From NCBI GenBank assembly GCA_039025235.1, contig JBCCOS010000007.1:170242-234241 (forward strand): a stretch of 64,000 bases of DNA, in the 5' to 3' direction. The stretch is from MED-G105 sp039025235 (GTDB taxonomy: Bacteria; Pseudomonadota; Alphaproteobacteria; Caulobacterales; Parvularculaceae). The position numbers and the translations under genes are program-made. A model generated the notes under the pieces. That model was not told the origin of the DNA and did no database searches. It saw only the letters and a list, made by a program, of their open reading frames with translations. Shown here piece by piece: positions 42,404 to 51,078 of this stretch (the first letter of the stretch is position 1; every line of letters begins with the position of its first letter).

Positions 42404-43540
42404 ATGACTGAAGATTACTACTCGACTCTTGGTGTAGACCGACAGGCTGATCAGTCCGCTTTAAAGTCGGCGTTTCGCAAAGCAGCGATGAAGTATCATC
42501 CGGATCGAAATCCCGATGATCCTGCCGCCGAGCAAAAGTTTAAAGAAGTCAACGAAGCGTACGAAGTTCTTTCTGATGATCAGAAGCGTGCTGCCTACGA
42601 CCGTTTTGGTCATGAAGCTTTCAAAAATGGCGGTGGCAATGGGGCCGGTTTCGCCAATGGCGGCTTTGGGGGAGGCGCTGGCGCCTTCTCCGACGTCTTT
42701 GAAGATATCTTTAATGAGTTTATGGGCGGTAGCCGCGGTCGCGGTCCAGGTCGTGGCGCTGATCTTAAATATGCTCTTGAAATAACCCTAGCTGAAGCTT
42801 TTGCGGGCAAAAACGCAACCATCAAAATGCCCGGATCTGTAACGTGTGAAACATGTAATGGCACTGGCGCTAAGCCAGGATCGGGACCTGTTACGTGTCC
42901 GACTTGCGGCGGCGCGGGGCGTGTGAGGTTTCAGCAAGGCTTCTTTACGATGGAGCGCACATGCCCCGAATGCGGTGGCGAAGGGCGCGTTATAAAAGAT
43001 CCCTGTACAGACTGTGGTGGTACTGGGCGCGTACAACGCGAGCGTACATTAGCGGTCGATATTCCTGCGGGTATAGAAAGTGGAACGCGGATTCGCCTTG
43101 CGGGTGAGGGCGAGCCCGGTCCGCGCGGCGGTCCTGAAGGCGATCTCTATATATTTGTGCAAGTTATTGATCATGAGATTTTTGAGCGTGATGGCGCCGA
43201 TCTTTATTGCGCTGCGCCAATTCCGATGACAACCGCGGCGCTCGGTGGCGAATTTGAAGCCCCCACTATTGATGGGGGGCGCGTTAAGATAAAAGTTCCG
43301 GAAGGCGCTCAAACGGGACGGCGCTTTCGTGTGCGTGGAAAGGGCATGACACGTTTGAATCAAAAAGGGCGCGGCGACCTCTTCGTTGAAATTGGGGTCG
43401 AAACGCCTGTTGGCTTGAACCCAAAACAAAAGCAACTCCTGCAGGATTTCTGTGCCGCTGGGGGCGATGATGCATGTCCTGAATCAAAGGGATTTTTTGC
43501 GAAAGCCAAGACATTTTGGGACGGGCTTGGCGACGGTTAA
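42404..43540 (+). CDS. dnaJ: Hsp40 co-chaperone DnaJ
   Basis: The 378-residue type I J-protein stimulates DnaK ATPase. The J domain (2-70) has YYSTLGVDRQAD and the HPD triad in MKYHPDRNP. A Gly/Phe-rich region (~75-115) follows, then the zinc-binding region with four C-x2-C-x-G-x-G repeats (CETCNGTG, CPTCGGAG, CPECGGEG, CTDCGGTG; ~145-205) and the C-terminal substrate-binding domains (GDLYIFVQV, FRVRGKGMTRLNQKGRGDLFVEI). Confidence 0.98.
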   Translation: MTEDYYSTLGVDRQADQSALKSAFRKAAMKYHPDRNPDDPAAEQKFKEVNEAYEVLSDDQKRAAYDRFGHEAFKNGGGNGAGFANGGFGGGAGAFSDVFEDIFNEFMGGSRGRGPGRGADLKYALEITLAEAFAGKNATIKMPGSVTCETCNGTGAKPGSGPVTCPTCGGAGRVRFQQGFFTMERTCPECGGEGRVIKDPCTDCGGTGRVQRERTLAVDIPAGIESGTRIRLAGEGEPGPRGGPEGDLYIFVQVIDHEIFERDGADLYCAAPIPMTTAALGGEFEAPTIDGGRVKIKVPEGAQTGRRFRVRGKGMTRLNQKGRGDLFVEIGVETPVGLNPKQKQLLQDFCAAGGDDACPESKGFFAKAKTFWDGLGDG

Positions 43541-43741
43541 GGCGCCGCGCCAATAAGTGTGAGCGGTTATCGGCGAAGCGCCCTAAGCAACAAAAAAGTA
43601 TCCTTCCCGATATCCTTGAAGCGGTTAGCCTTTTGTTTAATCACCGTGCTGTTGCGCTGCAACGGAAGATCTTTTCTCCATACCAAACAGCACGCCATAA
43701 TCGCCGGAGCCGTTTGGTCCACAAAAATGCTGTGTCCTAAA

Positions 43742-43852
43742 GGATTTCCAGCTCAAGTGGCTGCTAATTGGTCATTGGCCCACGCGCCAGGAAATGGGCA
43801 AAATCAAGGACTTGAAGCGCCGTTCCGATTCCAATTGAAATGGAGGCGCTTT
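43742..43852. repeat. Composite dispersed repeat: module B' + 16-bp spacer + module A
   Basis: Module B' (43742-43797) has GGATTTCC/GGAAATGG ends and is close in sequence to the copies after cckA and at 48297. The 16-bp spacer precedes module A (43814-43852, AAGCGCC/GGCGCTT). It lies in the dnaJ-OmpA gap, which otherwise has no gene. Confidence 0.75.
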
Positions 43853-43906
43853 AAAGCCCGTCCGGCCATTGGCGGAATGGTAATCGCCAGCTACGATCGC
43901 CTCAGG

Positions 43907-43935
43907 ACGCCGGTGCCTTTTGGGGTGGCGTTTTT
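43907..43935 (+). terminator. Possible weak intrinsic terminator before the OmpA-domain gene
   Basis: ACGCC (43907-43911) can pair with GGCGT (43927-43931), followed by TTTTT. The stem is short and the loop long, so this is tentative. Confidence 0.3.
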
Positions 43936-43983
43936 CTATCGTCTGCGTGATTTTTAATTTTCTGACCAGTAGGAGCGTCGACT

Positions 43984-44658
43984 ATGACCCGTCTTGATTA
44001 TGATGTCGATGATGACGAGCGCGATCGGAATTCCTGGCCGTTAATTTTGTCAATCATTCCGGTTTTAGGCATTATTATTTTTATTAGTTACCGCGGATAT
44101 CAAGTATTTCAATCCCATAAATCACCTAAAGATGAAACGGCAATAATTGCTCTTTCTACCAATGAAAGTGAAGATTCGCAGGCTCAACCACTCGCGGGTG
44201 GGGCCACGCCAAACGCTGACGACCCGATAACACAAAGCGAAATAATCGAACCAAAAACTGTCGAGCCGGAGCCCGTGATTGAAGCAACGCCTATCGCCCC
44301 GCCTATCGCCCCTCCGGTCGAACCAGTGAAAGTTACGGTCTATTTTGATCTTATGAAAGCAACGCTGACTGATCGAGCAGCGAATGCTTTATCCGCTGAA
44401 TTACGGAGCAATAGCGAAAACCAGATCGTTTCAATAAAGATTGACGGTTATACGGATACAGCGGGTACTGTTAATTATAATGCACCCTTGTCTATAGAAC
44501 GTGCACGTGCCGTCCGCTCTTTTCTTATAAATGCTGGCATTGATGAAGATCGTATTTCTACCGAAGGACACGGCGAGCGAAGCCTTGCGGTTGTTACAGA
44601 CGACGGCGTGCGTGAAGCGAGCAATCGCCGCGCCGTGGCTACTATTTATCGTCAGTAG
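43984..44658 (+). CDS. Membrane-anchored OmpA-domain protein
   Basis: The 224-residue protein has an acidic N-terminus, one membrane segment (~18-38, PLILSIIPVLGIIIFISY), a periplasmic linker rich in Pro and Glu (~70-115, including PIAPPIAPP) and an OmpA/MotB-type peptidoglycan-binding domain (~117-224): VYFDLMKATL, IKIDGYTDTAGT, LSIERARAVRSFLINAGI, and RISTEGHGERS...NRRAVATI. It probably tethers the inner membrane to peptidoglycan. The role is not further defined. Confidence 0.85.
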   Translation: MTRLDYDVDDDERDRNSWPLILSIIPVLGIIIFISYRGYQVFQSHKSPKDETAIIALSTNESEDSQAQPLAGGATPNADDPITQSEIIEPKTVEPEPVIEATPIAPPIAPPVEPVKVTVYFDLMKATLTDRAANALSAELRSNSENQIVSIKIDGYTDTAGTVNYNAPLSIERARAVRSFLINAGIDEDRISTEGHGERSLAVVTDDGVREASNRRAVATIYRQ

Positions 44659-44725
44659 GTATCAGGCTCTTTGCAAGAACAGTCCCATTGAAGAGTGTGC
44701 TAGCACAAATAGTGTCCGGATCACA

Positions 44726-46756
44726 ATGAACACAAACACCGATCCTCAAAATTGTCTAAGAGCTCTTCTTTTGTCGGTGATCGTTCCATTGTTCACAATT
44801 GGCGCCTCGTCCTGTGAGCGTGACACGGTCAATGAGCCTATTGTGAACGATGCATTGGTGCAGATTGAAACCAGTAGGAGTAAATCATCTGACCACGAAG
44901 GTTTCAATCACCAGGAGGAGAGGACATCGATCTTCGATCCAGCACAAGCGGATCGGTTAGACAGCTTCACTTACGCGAATTATGAGTCCGTGGCGGTGAC
45001 ACATATGGACTTTGACTTATTGGTGGATTTTGACGCCAAGATTTTAAGTGGCAGTACCATCCTTACATTGACCAAGAAAAACGAGGCGGAAAAAGAACTT
45101 GTCCTCGACATTAATGGGCTTGAGATTTCGGGTGTTGACGTCCTCGATGAGCATCCAAGTGCAGAACCACGTTGGAAGCCGGTGGGTTATTTTGTCGGCC
45201 CCAGTCACGAACCGATGGGCGCGCCGCTTAAAGTGGAATTGCCAAGCGGCGCTCAAAAAGTCCGAATTGCCTATAAAACAAGTCCTTTGGCGGCAGGATT
45301 ACAATGGCTCTCGCCTGAGCAAACGTCGGAAGATAGTGGGCCATTCGTTTACAGCCAAGCACAGGCCATAAATGCCCGATCAATAATGCCGCTTCAGGAT
45401 ACCCCTGCGTTGCGCATTACGTATTCGGGCAAGCTAAAGCTCAACGGGGGATCACCGGATGCGCTCGCATTGATGGCAGCAGGGCAAGATCCGGATCAAG
45501 CACGCGATGGCATGTTTGAGTTCAATATGCGCCAGCCCATACCGCCGTATTTGTTTGCGCTTGCGATTGGCGACTTATCGTTTAAAAAAATCAGTGATAC
45601 GATTGGTATCTATGCTGAGAAACAACGTATTGAAGCGGCAGCCCTAGAATTCAGTGATGCCCCTCGGATGTCGAAGATCGCTGAAGAACTCTATGGACCA
45701 TATCGATGGGGGCGGTACGACATGCTGGTTCTGCCGCCGAGTTTTCCTTATGGTGGCATGGAAAATCCGCGTCTGACCTTTTTGACACCGACGCTCATTG
45801 CTGGGGACGGGAGTCTCGTTGCTGTTATTGCCCATGAGATTGCTCATTCCTGGTCTGGCAATCTCGTGACCAATGCGACCTGGCGGGATACATGGCTGAA
45901 TGAAGGTTTTACAAGCTATGTTGAAAACCGGATTATGGAAGAGTTGTTTGGCGAAGCGCGGGCAACAATGGAACGTGTGTTGGATTACCAAGCATTGGTT
46001 GCTGCGATTGATACTGTTGACCGCCCTGAACTGACACGATTGAAGCTGCCGCTCGATTTAAAAAGTCCGGATGAAGGGTTTAGTCGTGTAGCCTATATAA
46101 AGGGCATGTTTTTCCTTAAATTTCTGGAACAACGCTATGGGCGTGCGACTTTCGATGATTTCCTTCGAGACTATTTTGACGCGTTTGCTTTTAAGGCTGT
46201 TGTGACTGAGGATTTCGTTTGGTTTCTCAAGCAAAATCTGATGTCGGCTCATCCAAGCCGCGTGGCGGATGATGAGGTCATAGAGTGGGTTCTCGGTGAA
46301 GGGCTGCCCGATTCGCTAACCGTTCCCCAGTCGGATCTTTTTAGTGAGACCGCTCTTCAACAGGCGGAATGGATTAAGGGGTCGATAAAAGCTAGTGAGC
46401 TCAAGACGCGTGACTGGTCGGTGCAGGAATGGCTTTATTTTATCAATAGCCTTCCAGGCAGTCTTTCCATCAGTCACTATCAAGATCTTGATATAGCGTT
46501 CGGACTTAGTAAAAGCGGCAATGCCGAAATTGCTTTTGCCTGGTATCAGAAGACAATTCGCGCCGGATACCAACCTAGTTTTGAGCCTCTGCGGGAGTTC
46601 TTTCTGCTTGTCGGGCGCATGAAGTTTATTATACCCCTTTATGAGGCGCTCATTGATAATGGGCGGGCGGACTGGGCGGCGGAAGTCTATTCAGCGGCGC
46701 GCCCGGGGTATCATCCAATCGCTCAAAATCGCCTTGATGCAATACTGCTTCAATAA
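44726..46756 (+). CDS. M1 family aminopeptidase (leukotriene A4 hydrolase-like), exported
   Basis: This is a zinc metallopeptidase of ~676 residues. A signal sequence (RALLLSVIVPLFTIG) ends near ASSC, a possible lipoprotein site with an imperfect lipobox. The exopeptidase motif is GGMENP (~348), the zinc site is HEIAH at 370-374 with Glu 393 in NEGF, giving HExxH-x18-E, and a Tyr in VAYIKG is in the proton-donor region. The C-terminal ~130 residues (WIKGSIKASELKTRDWSVQEWLYFINSLP...) match the helical C-domain of LTA4 hydrolase-like peptidases. The ATG at 44726 is chosen because upstream sequence overlaps the OmpA gene. It cleaves N-terminal residues from peptides. Confidence 0.93.
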   Translation: MNTNTDPQNCLRALLLSVIVPLFTIGASSCERDTVNEPIVNDALVQIETSRSKSSDHEGFNHQEERTSIFDPAQADRLDSFTYANYESVAVTHMDFDLLVDFDAKILSGSTILTLTKKNEAEKELVLDINGLEISGVDVLDEHPSAEPRWKPVGYFVGPSHEPMGAPLKVELPSGAQKVRIAYKTSPLAAGLQWLSPEQTSEDSGPFVYSQAQAINARSIMPLQDTPALRITYSGKLKLNGGSPDALALMAAGQDPDQARDGMFEFNMRQPIPPYLFALAIGDLSFKKISDTIGIYAEKQRIEAAALEFSDAPRMSKIAEELYGPYRWGRYDMLVLPPSFPYGGMENPRLTFLTPTLIAGDGSLVAVIAHEIAHSWSGNLVTNATWRDTWLNEGFTSYVENRIMEELFGEARATMERVLDYQALVAAIDTVDRPELTRLKLPLDLKSPDEGFSRVAYIKGMFFLKFLEQRYGRATFDDFLRDYFDAFAFKAVVTEDFVWFLKQNLMSAHPSRVADDEVIEWVLGEGLPDSLTVPQSDLFSETALQQAEWIKGSIKASELKTRDWSVQEWLYFINSLPGSLSISHYQDLDIAFGLSKSGNAEIAFAWYQKTIRAGYQPSFEPLREFFLLVGRMKFIIPLYEALIDNGRADWAAEVYSAARPGYHPIAQNRLDAILLQ

Positions 46757-46790
46757 TTTTTTCGAAGCCACTATCTATACGGAAAATAAT

Positions 46791-47612
46791 ATGACGGAAA
46801 ACCGTTTTCTTATTGCTGGTGCTGGCGGACGCATGGGATGCGCTGTTATTCGTGCGGCAGTAGCAACCCCGGGTGTGACCTTAGCGGGTGGTATCGATCG
46901 CCCAGACGGGCCAGCAATTGGAAGTGACCTGGGGCCTCTTGCTGGGCTAGACGCCGTTGGACTGCGTGTAACGGAGATCGACAAGGCCGATTTCACCAAT
47001 GTGAGTGCGATAATTGATTTTTCCACGCCATCTGCAAGTGCTGACCTTGCGCGGCGCGCCGCCTCCAACCAGACACCGATCGTTATTGGCTCTACCGGTT
47101 TTTCGGCGGACGAGGAGGCGATCATCAAGGAGGCGTCGAACGACGTCGCTATTGTAAAGTCTGGCAATATGAGCCTTGGCGTGAATTTGCTCGCCGCGCT
47201 TATTCAAGAGGCTGCAAAACGTCTCGATCCGGATGATTTTGATATCGAAATAATTGAGGCGCACCATAGGGCAAAGGTCGACGCGCCTTCGGGGACGGCA
47301 TTGATGCTCGGCGAGGCGGCGGCTGTTGGGCGGCGCGTATCGTTGGACGATGTTGCCGCCCATGATCGTCGGGGGCAACGCAAGGTTGGTGATATCGGAT
47401 TTGCCGTTGTGCGTGGTGGCGGGATTATAGGCGAACACGAAGCCGTATTCGCAAGCGACCAAGAGATCATAGAGCTTAAACATAAAGCTATTGATCGAAG
47501 TCTATTCGCAAAAGGCGCCATACGCGCGGCAATATGGTTATCCCAAAAATGGGTCACCGCTCGCCAGCCAGGAATGTATGATATGGGCCATGTTTTAGAA
47601 TTTAAAAATTAA
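46791..47612 (+). CDS. dapB: 4-hydroxy-tetrahydrodipicolinate reductase
   Basis: DapB performs the NAD(P)H-dependent second step of the lysine/diaminopimelate branch. The 273-residue protein shows the nucleotide-binding AGAGGRMG at residues 8-15, IDFSTPSAS, IGSTGFSADE, SGNMSLGVN, and the substrate/catalytic segment EAHHRAKVDAPSGTALML with the His and Lys pair. The ATG at 46791 gives the normal family length; the longer frame from 46641 overlaps the peptidase gene. It follows that gene by 34 bp. Confidence 0.97.
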   Translation: MTENRFLIAGAGGRMGCAVIRAAVATPGVTLAGGIDRPDGPAIGSDLGPLAGLDAVGLRVTEIDKADFTNVSAIIDFSTPSASADLARRAASNQTPIVIGSTGFSADEEAIIKEASNDVAIVKSGNMSLGVNLLAALIQEAAKRLDPDDFDIEIIEAHHRAKVDAPSGTALMLGEAAAVGRRVSLDDVAAHDRRGQRKVGDIGFAVVRGGGIIGEHEAVFASDQEIIELKHKAIDRSLFAKGAIRAAIWLSQKWVTARQPGMYDMGHVLEFKN

Positions 47613-47752
47613 CCATTATACTGACCGTACCGTGGTGCATCCAAGCCTACGTAAGCAATAGTGTTTTACGAAATCAATAAAAATAGAACGATGACTTAAG
47701 GGCTGCATTAAAATAAAAAACGCACTTTGCGAACGCTTCTGTGGGGTTGAGT

Positions 47753-48295
47753 ATGCGTTCCGATTTCGTTTTTGCTATTTTGGTTGTTCTCGTTGCTGTT
47801 GGGGGCGTTGAATATCTTGAGCAGCGCAAGGACGCTGCTTTACCCGTTGAGGCACAAGCGCCAATTAGATCGCCTGCTATTGCTGCGGCGATGCCGTCAA
47901 TTCAAAGCACGGCCTATCACAATGAATCAGAGGTGCGCATTTTAGGGGGCGCCCATGATCAGTTTTTTGTCACTGCTGCGATAAACCGAAACCCCGCTTC
48001 GTTTTTGATTGACACCGGCGCGAGTTATGTCGCGTTGCGTGAAAGTGATGCTCTTGCGTCGGGGATTTATACCAAAATTGATGACTATATTCACCCAGTC
48101 AGGACAGCGAATGGAGAAACAAGTGCTGCCCTTGTTACGCTGCGTACGGTTGAAATAGATAATTTGCGTGTGGACAATGTCAAAGCATTCATCTTGCCTG
48201 ACGAGCAGTTATCGATGAATCTTTTGGGGATGAGCTTCCTGTCTCGTTTGGATAGTGTAGAGGCGCGCCGTGGTGAACTTGTCTTGCGTGGCTAG
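47753..48295 (+). CDS. Retropepsin-like aspartic protease (TIGR02281 type)
   Basis: The ~180-residue protein has an N-terminal membrane anchor (~3-18, FVFAILVVLVAVGG) followed by a retropepsin-like fold. The active-site motif is FLIDTGASYVALRESDA (D-T-G) and the second conserved part is NLLGMSFLSRLDSVE. This matches the clan AA aspartic protease family common in alphaproteobacteria. The ATG at 47753 with GGGG 6 bases upstream is preferred over the GTG at 47741. Substrate unknown; the protease domain would lie in the periplasm. Confidence 0.88.
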   Translation: MRSDFVFAILVVLVAVGGVEYLEQRKDAALPVEAQAPIRSPAIAAAMPSIQSTAYHNESEVRILGGAHDQFFVTAAINRNPASFLIDTGASYVALRESDALASGIYTKIDDYIHPVRTANGETSAALVTLRTVEIDNLRVDNVKAFILPDEQLSMNLLGMSFLSRLDSVEARRGELVLRG

Positions 48296-48296
48296 A

Positions 48297-48410
48297 GCAT
48301 TTTTAGCTCAAATGGTAGCTTCAAGTGTTTGTTGGCCCATCCGTTAGAAAATTCGACAAAAGCAATAATCCAAAGCGTCGTCCCAGTTTAAATCGAAATG
48401 TTGATGCTTT
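48297..48410. repeat. Composite dispersed repeat: degenerate B' + 17-bp spacer + module A
   Basis: A decayed module B' starts 2 bp after the protease stop codon, as after cckA. Module A (48372-48410) is exactly 39 bp, with AAAGCGTCG against TTGATGCTTT ends (imperfect). The rest of the 386-bp gap up to the hybrid kinase shows no gene. Confidence 0.65.
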
Positions 48411-48681
48411 GAGGCGGTTTTCGTTACTTCAAGGATTTGACAAAACCGAGCATAGCTTTCTCAATAAGGCATGCATGTCTGTAGCAGAAACACAGGAAAA
48501 CTCTTGCTCTTGAGTAGCTTTTTCTCGACTTAAAGGTTTGTTTACGGAGGTTAATTACGCGGAAACGCGGAAATACAAAGACGATCTTTAAAGCGCCGAA
48601 ATCATGTCTAAGCAGTCGTGAAATACTCGGCTAGTCAAAGCCTTTTTTAATCATATCGGCATAGTAATCGACACGTTAACC

Positions 48682-51078
48682 ATGGAAGTTAGCGTGCCCG
48701 GAAACATTTACAATAAGTTGAGTATCGGGACCAAAATGTCGATTGCTAATCTGGCGACAGCTGGATTCGCACTGGCATTGGCGTCGTTTGCGCTCCTAAT
48801 ACATGAAAGCACTTCGTTCAAGAATAATCTGTTGCGAGAGCGGACAGATTTGGCGGCGATTACAGGTTTGAATGTATCTGCTGCGGTTTTGTTTGAAGAT
48901 GTAAAGGTTGTTGAAGAAAACCTTATCTCTCTGTCAAAATTGCCGGACCTGAGCTTTGCGGCTGTTTGGAACATCGATGGTGATTTAATCGCGTCGGTTG
49001 GTTCAATACCAAAATCGCTAGAAGGTGAGATCAAGGCCATTAGGTTGCTCGACGATAACAGTGCTTTGGTCATTGACCCGATTGTCATCGATGATGAAAC
49101 CATCGGATATGTTGGAATAAATTCATCATTCACCCGCCTGACAAAGAATATATCGGATTATCTTAGGATCCTGGGAGCGGTCTTGCTATTAAGCTTTGTT
49201 GCTTCTTTCTTACTCGCTCGATTTACCGCTAAAGGCCTAATCGGTCCGATCACATCAGTCATTCAAACAATGGACCGTGTTCGTAAGCATAACGATTATT
49301 CAATTCAAGTTCAAACGACGGCTGAAGACGAAGCTGGCAGATTGGCAGACGGCTTCAATGCAATGCTAGCAGAAATTCGGAAGCGCGATCGAATTCTTGA
49401 AGAGACGGTTCAGGAAAGAACCGCTGATCTTGCGCACGCATTGGATGAGGCTGAGGCGGCGAGCAAAGCGAAATCTGCTTTTCTAGCGAATATGAGCCAT
49501 GAGATCCGAACACCAATGAACGGCGTTCTCGGCATGGCAGAGCTTTTGTTAGATACGGATTTGGATTCACGACAGGAGGAATTAGCGGACATTATCATGT
49601 CATCTGGTTCGAGCCTTGTCGCAATCATTAATGACATTCTAGACTTTTCAAAAATTGAAGCGGGTAAGTTTAAACTATCACCGGCTCCGATGAACTTTCG
49701 GACTGCTCTTGAAGACGTCGCAGCGTTAATGGCTGGGCGGGCAACGGAAAAAAATCTCGAACTACTCGTTCGATACGACCCCAGTTTACCTGAAGGCGTA
49801 ATCGCTGATGCTGGCCGCGTTCGTCAGGTTCTCACAAATTTAATCAGTAACGCCATTAAATTTACAGAAACAGGCCATGTTCTTGCGCATGCCTATGGTG
49901 AGCAACATGGACGCGTCATAGACCTTGTCATAGATATCATTGATACGGGTATTGGCATACCTGAAGACCGACTGAATGCTGTTTTTGAAAAATTCGAACA
50001 GGCCGACACAACGAGCTCGCGGAGCTATGAAGGTACTGGTCTTGGCCTGACCATTTGTAAGTCAATTGTTGAATTGTCTGGTGGATCGATAAGTGCAAGC
50101 AGCGAAGTCGGAAAAGGATCGACGTTCCGGATCAAACTCCGTTTGTTGATCGATGAACATTGCCAAAACCAACACAACCCAAATCATGCTGAACTACGCG
50201 ACAAGCGAATAGCGATTGTTGAGCATTATGAATTGGCCCGCGATATACTTAGCGAGCAGGTGGAAAACTGGGGCGGCGTCCCGATTAAGTTTAGTTCTTG
50301 TCGAGATGCGCTCAACTGGTTAGATGGCCTCGCTTCTGATGCCGCTGATTTGCCTGACATTATTCTGTGCGATTATGAAATGCCAAAAATGAGCGGCGAT
50401 GAGTTTGCTCTCGCTGCGAGAACGCGAACCGCATTCGCAAAAATACCAATCATCATGTTTTCGTCTTTATCAGTACATCAAACAAAAGAGCAGGAGAGTG
50501 CGCTTTCCTGTTCAGCATGGTTGATAAAACCAATAAGGGGGGCAGCGCTTGCCAAGTTGATGGTCGATGGCCTTCATGGCAGAGGAGCGTTTGCTGATGA
50601 ATTCAAACAAACGAAACTAGATATTGAAGAGTCCAATACCGTACGTGTTTCGCCTAGAGCCGAATTTACGGATCGATTACGGATTTTAATTGCAGAGGAT
50701 AATGTCGTAAACCAGTTGGTGATAACAAATATGTTGAAGGATCTGCCTTTGGACATTGATCTTGCCGAAAACGGGCAAATCGCTTTTGACAAATACACAA
50801 CAACGCGCCCTGACATTGTTATAATGGATGTGTCGATGCCTGTGATGGATGGGCTGAGTGCGACGCGCGCAATCAGAAAATGGGAAGAGGAGAATCGAGA
50901 AGAGCAGACACCCATTATCGGAGCGACAGCCCATGTGATGGAGGAAGATCGTCAGAAGTGTCGTGATGCAGGCATGGATGATTATCTCAGTAAACCGATT
51001 AGAAAAGACATCATTGTTGGTCGGCTGAAGAAATGGTCGCGAGAGGCCTCTGCAGTATCTCAGGGAAATACGGCATGA
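48682..51078 (+). CDS. Membrane hybrid histidine kinase with CHASE8-like sensor
   Basis: The 798-residue protein has a periplasmic sensor (~40-150) between two membrane segments (~18-38, ~153-173). Its sequence TDLAAITGLNVSAAVLFEDVKVVEENLISLSKLPDL fits the CHASE8 domain. A HAMP domain follows (~175-235), then the H-box ANMSHEIRTPMNG with His273, the ATPase (ISNAIKFTE, DTGIGIPEDR, GTGLGL) and two receivers. Asp564 (CDYEMPKM) is in the first, whose acidic pocket is altered (VEHYE); Asp716 (MDVSMPVMDG) is in an intact second. The stop overlaps the start of the receptor gene as ATGA, so the two proteins are made together. Its response regulator is not in the window. Confidence 0.92.
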   Translation: MEVSVPGNIYNKLSIGTKMSIANLATAGFALALASFALLIHESTSFKNNLLRERTDLAAITGLNVSAAVLFEDVKVVEENLISLSKLPDLSFAAVWNIDGDLIASVGSIPKSLEGEIKAIRLLDDNSALVIDPIVIDDETIGYVGINSSFTRLTKNISDYLRILGAVLLLSFVASFLLARFTAKGLIGPITSVIQTMDRVRKHNDYSIQVQTTAEDEAGRLADGFNAMLAEIRKRDRILEETVQERTADLAHALDEAEAASKAKSAFLANMSHEIRTPMNGVLGMAELLLDTDLDSRQEELADIIMSSGSSLVAIINDILDFSKIEAGKFKLSPAPMNFRTALEDVAALMAGRATEKNLELLVRYDPSLPEGVIADAGRVRQVLTNLISNAIKFTETGHVLAHAYGEQHGRVIDLVIDIIDTGIGIPEDRLNAVFEKFEQADTTSSRSYEGTGLGLTICKSIVELSGGSISASSEVGKGSTFRIKLRLLIDEHCQNQHNPNHAELRDKRIAIVEHYELARDILSEQVENWGGVPIKFSSCRDALNWLDGLASDAADLPDIILCDYEMPKMSGDEFALAARTRTAFAKIPIIMFSSLSVHQTKEQESALSCSAWLIKPIRGAALAKLMVDGLHGRGAFADEFKQTKLDIEESNTVRVSPRAEFTDRLRILIAEDNVVNQLVITNMLKDLPLDIDLAENGQIAFDKYTTTRPDIVIMDVSMPVMDGLSATRAIRKWEEENREEQTPIIGATAHVMEEDRQKCRDAGMDDYLSKPIRKDIIVGRLKKWSREASAVSQGNTA

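Noticed and set aside
44531..44725. Longer N-terminus for the M1 peptidase
   Set aside because: It overlaps the OmpA-domain gene; the signal sequence begins shortly after the ATG at 44726.
46641..46790. Longer N-terminus for dapB
   Set aside because: It lies inside the aminopeptidase gene and the DapB family begins just before the AGAGGRMG motif, matching the ATG at 46791.
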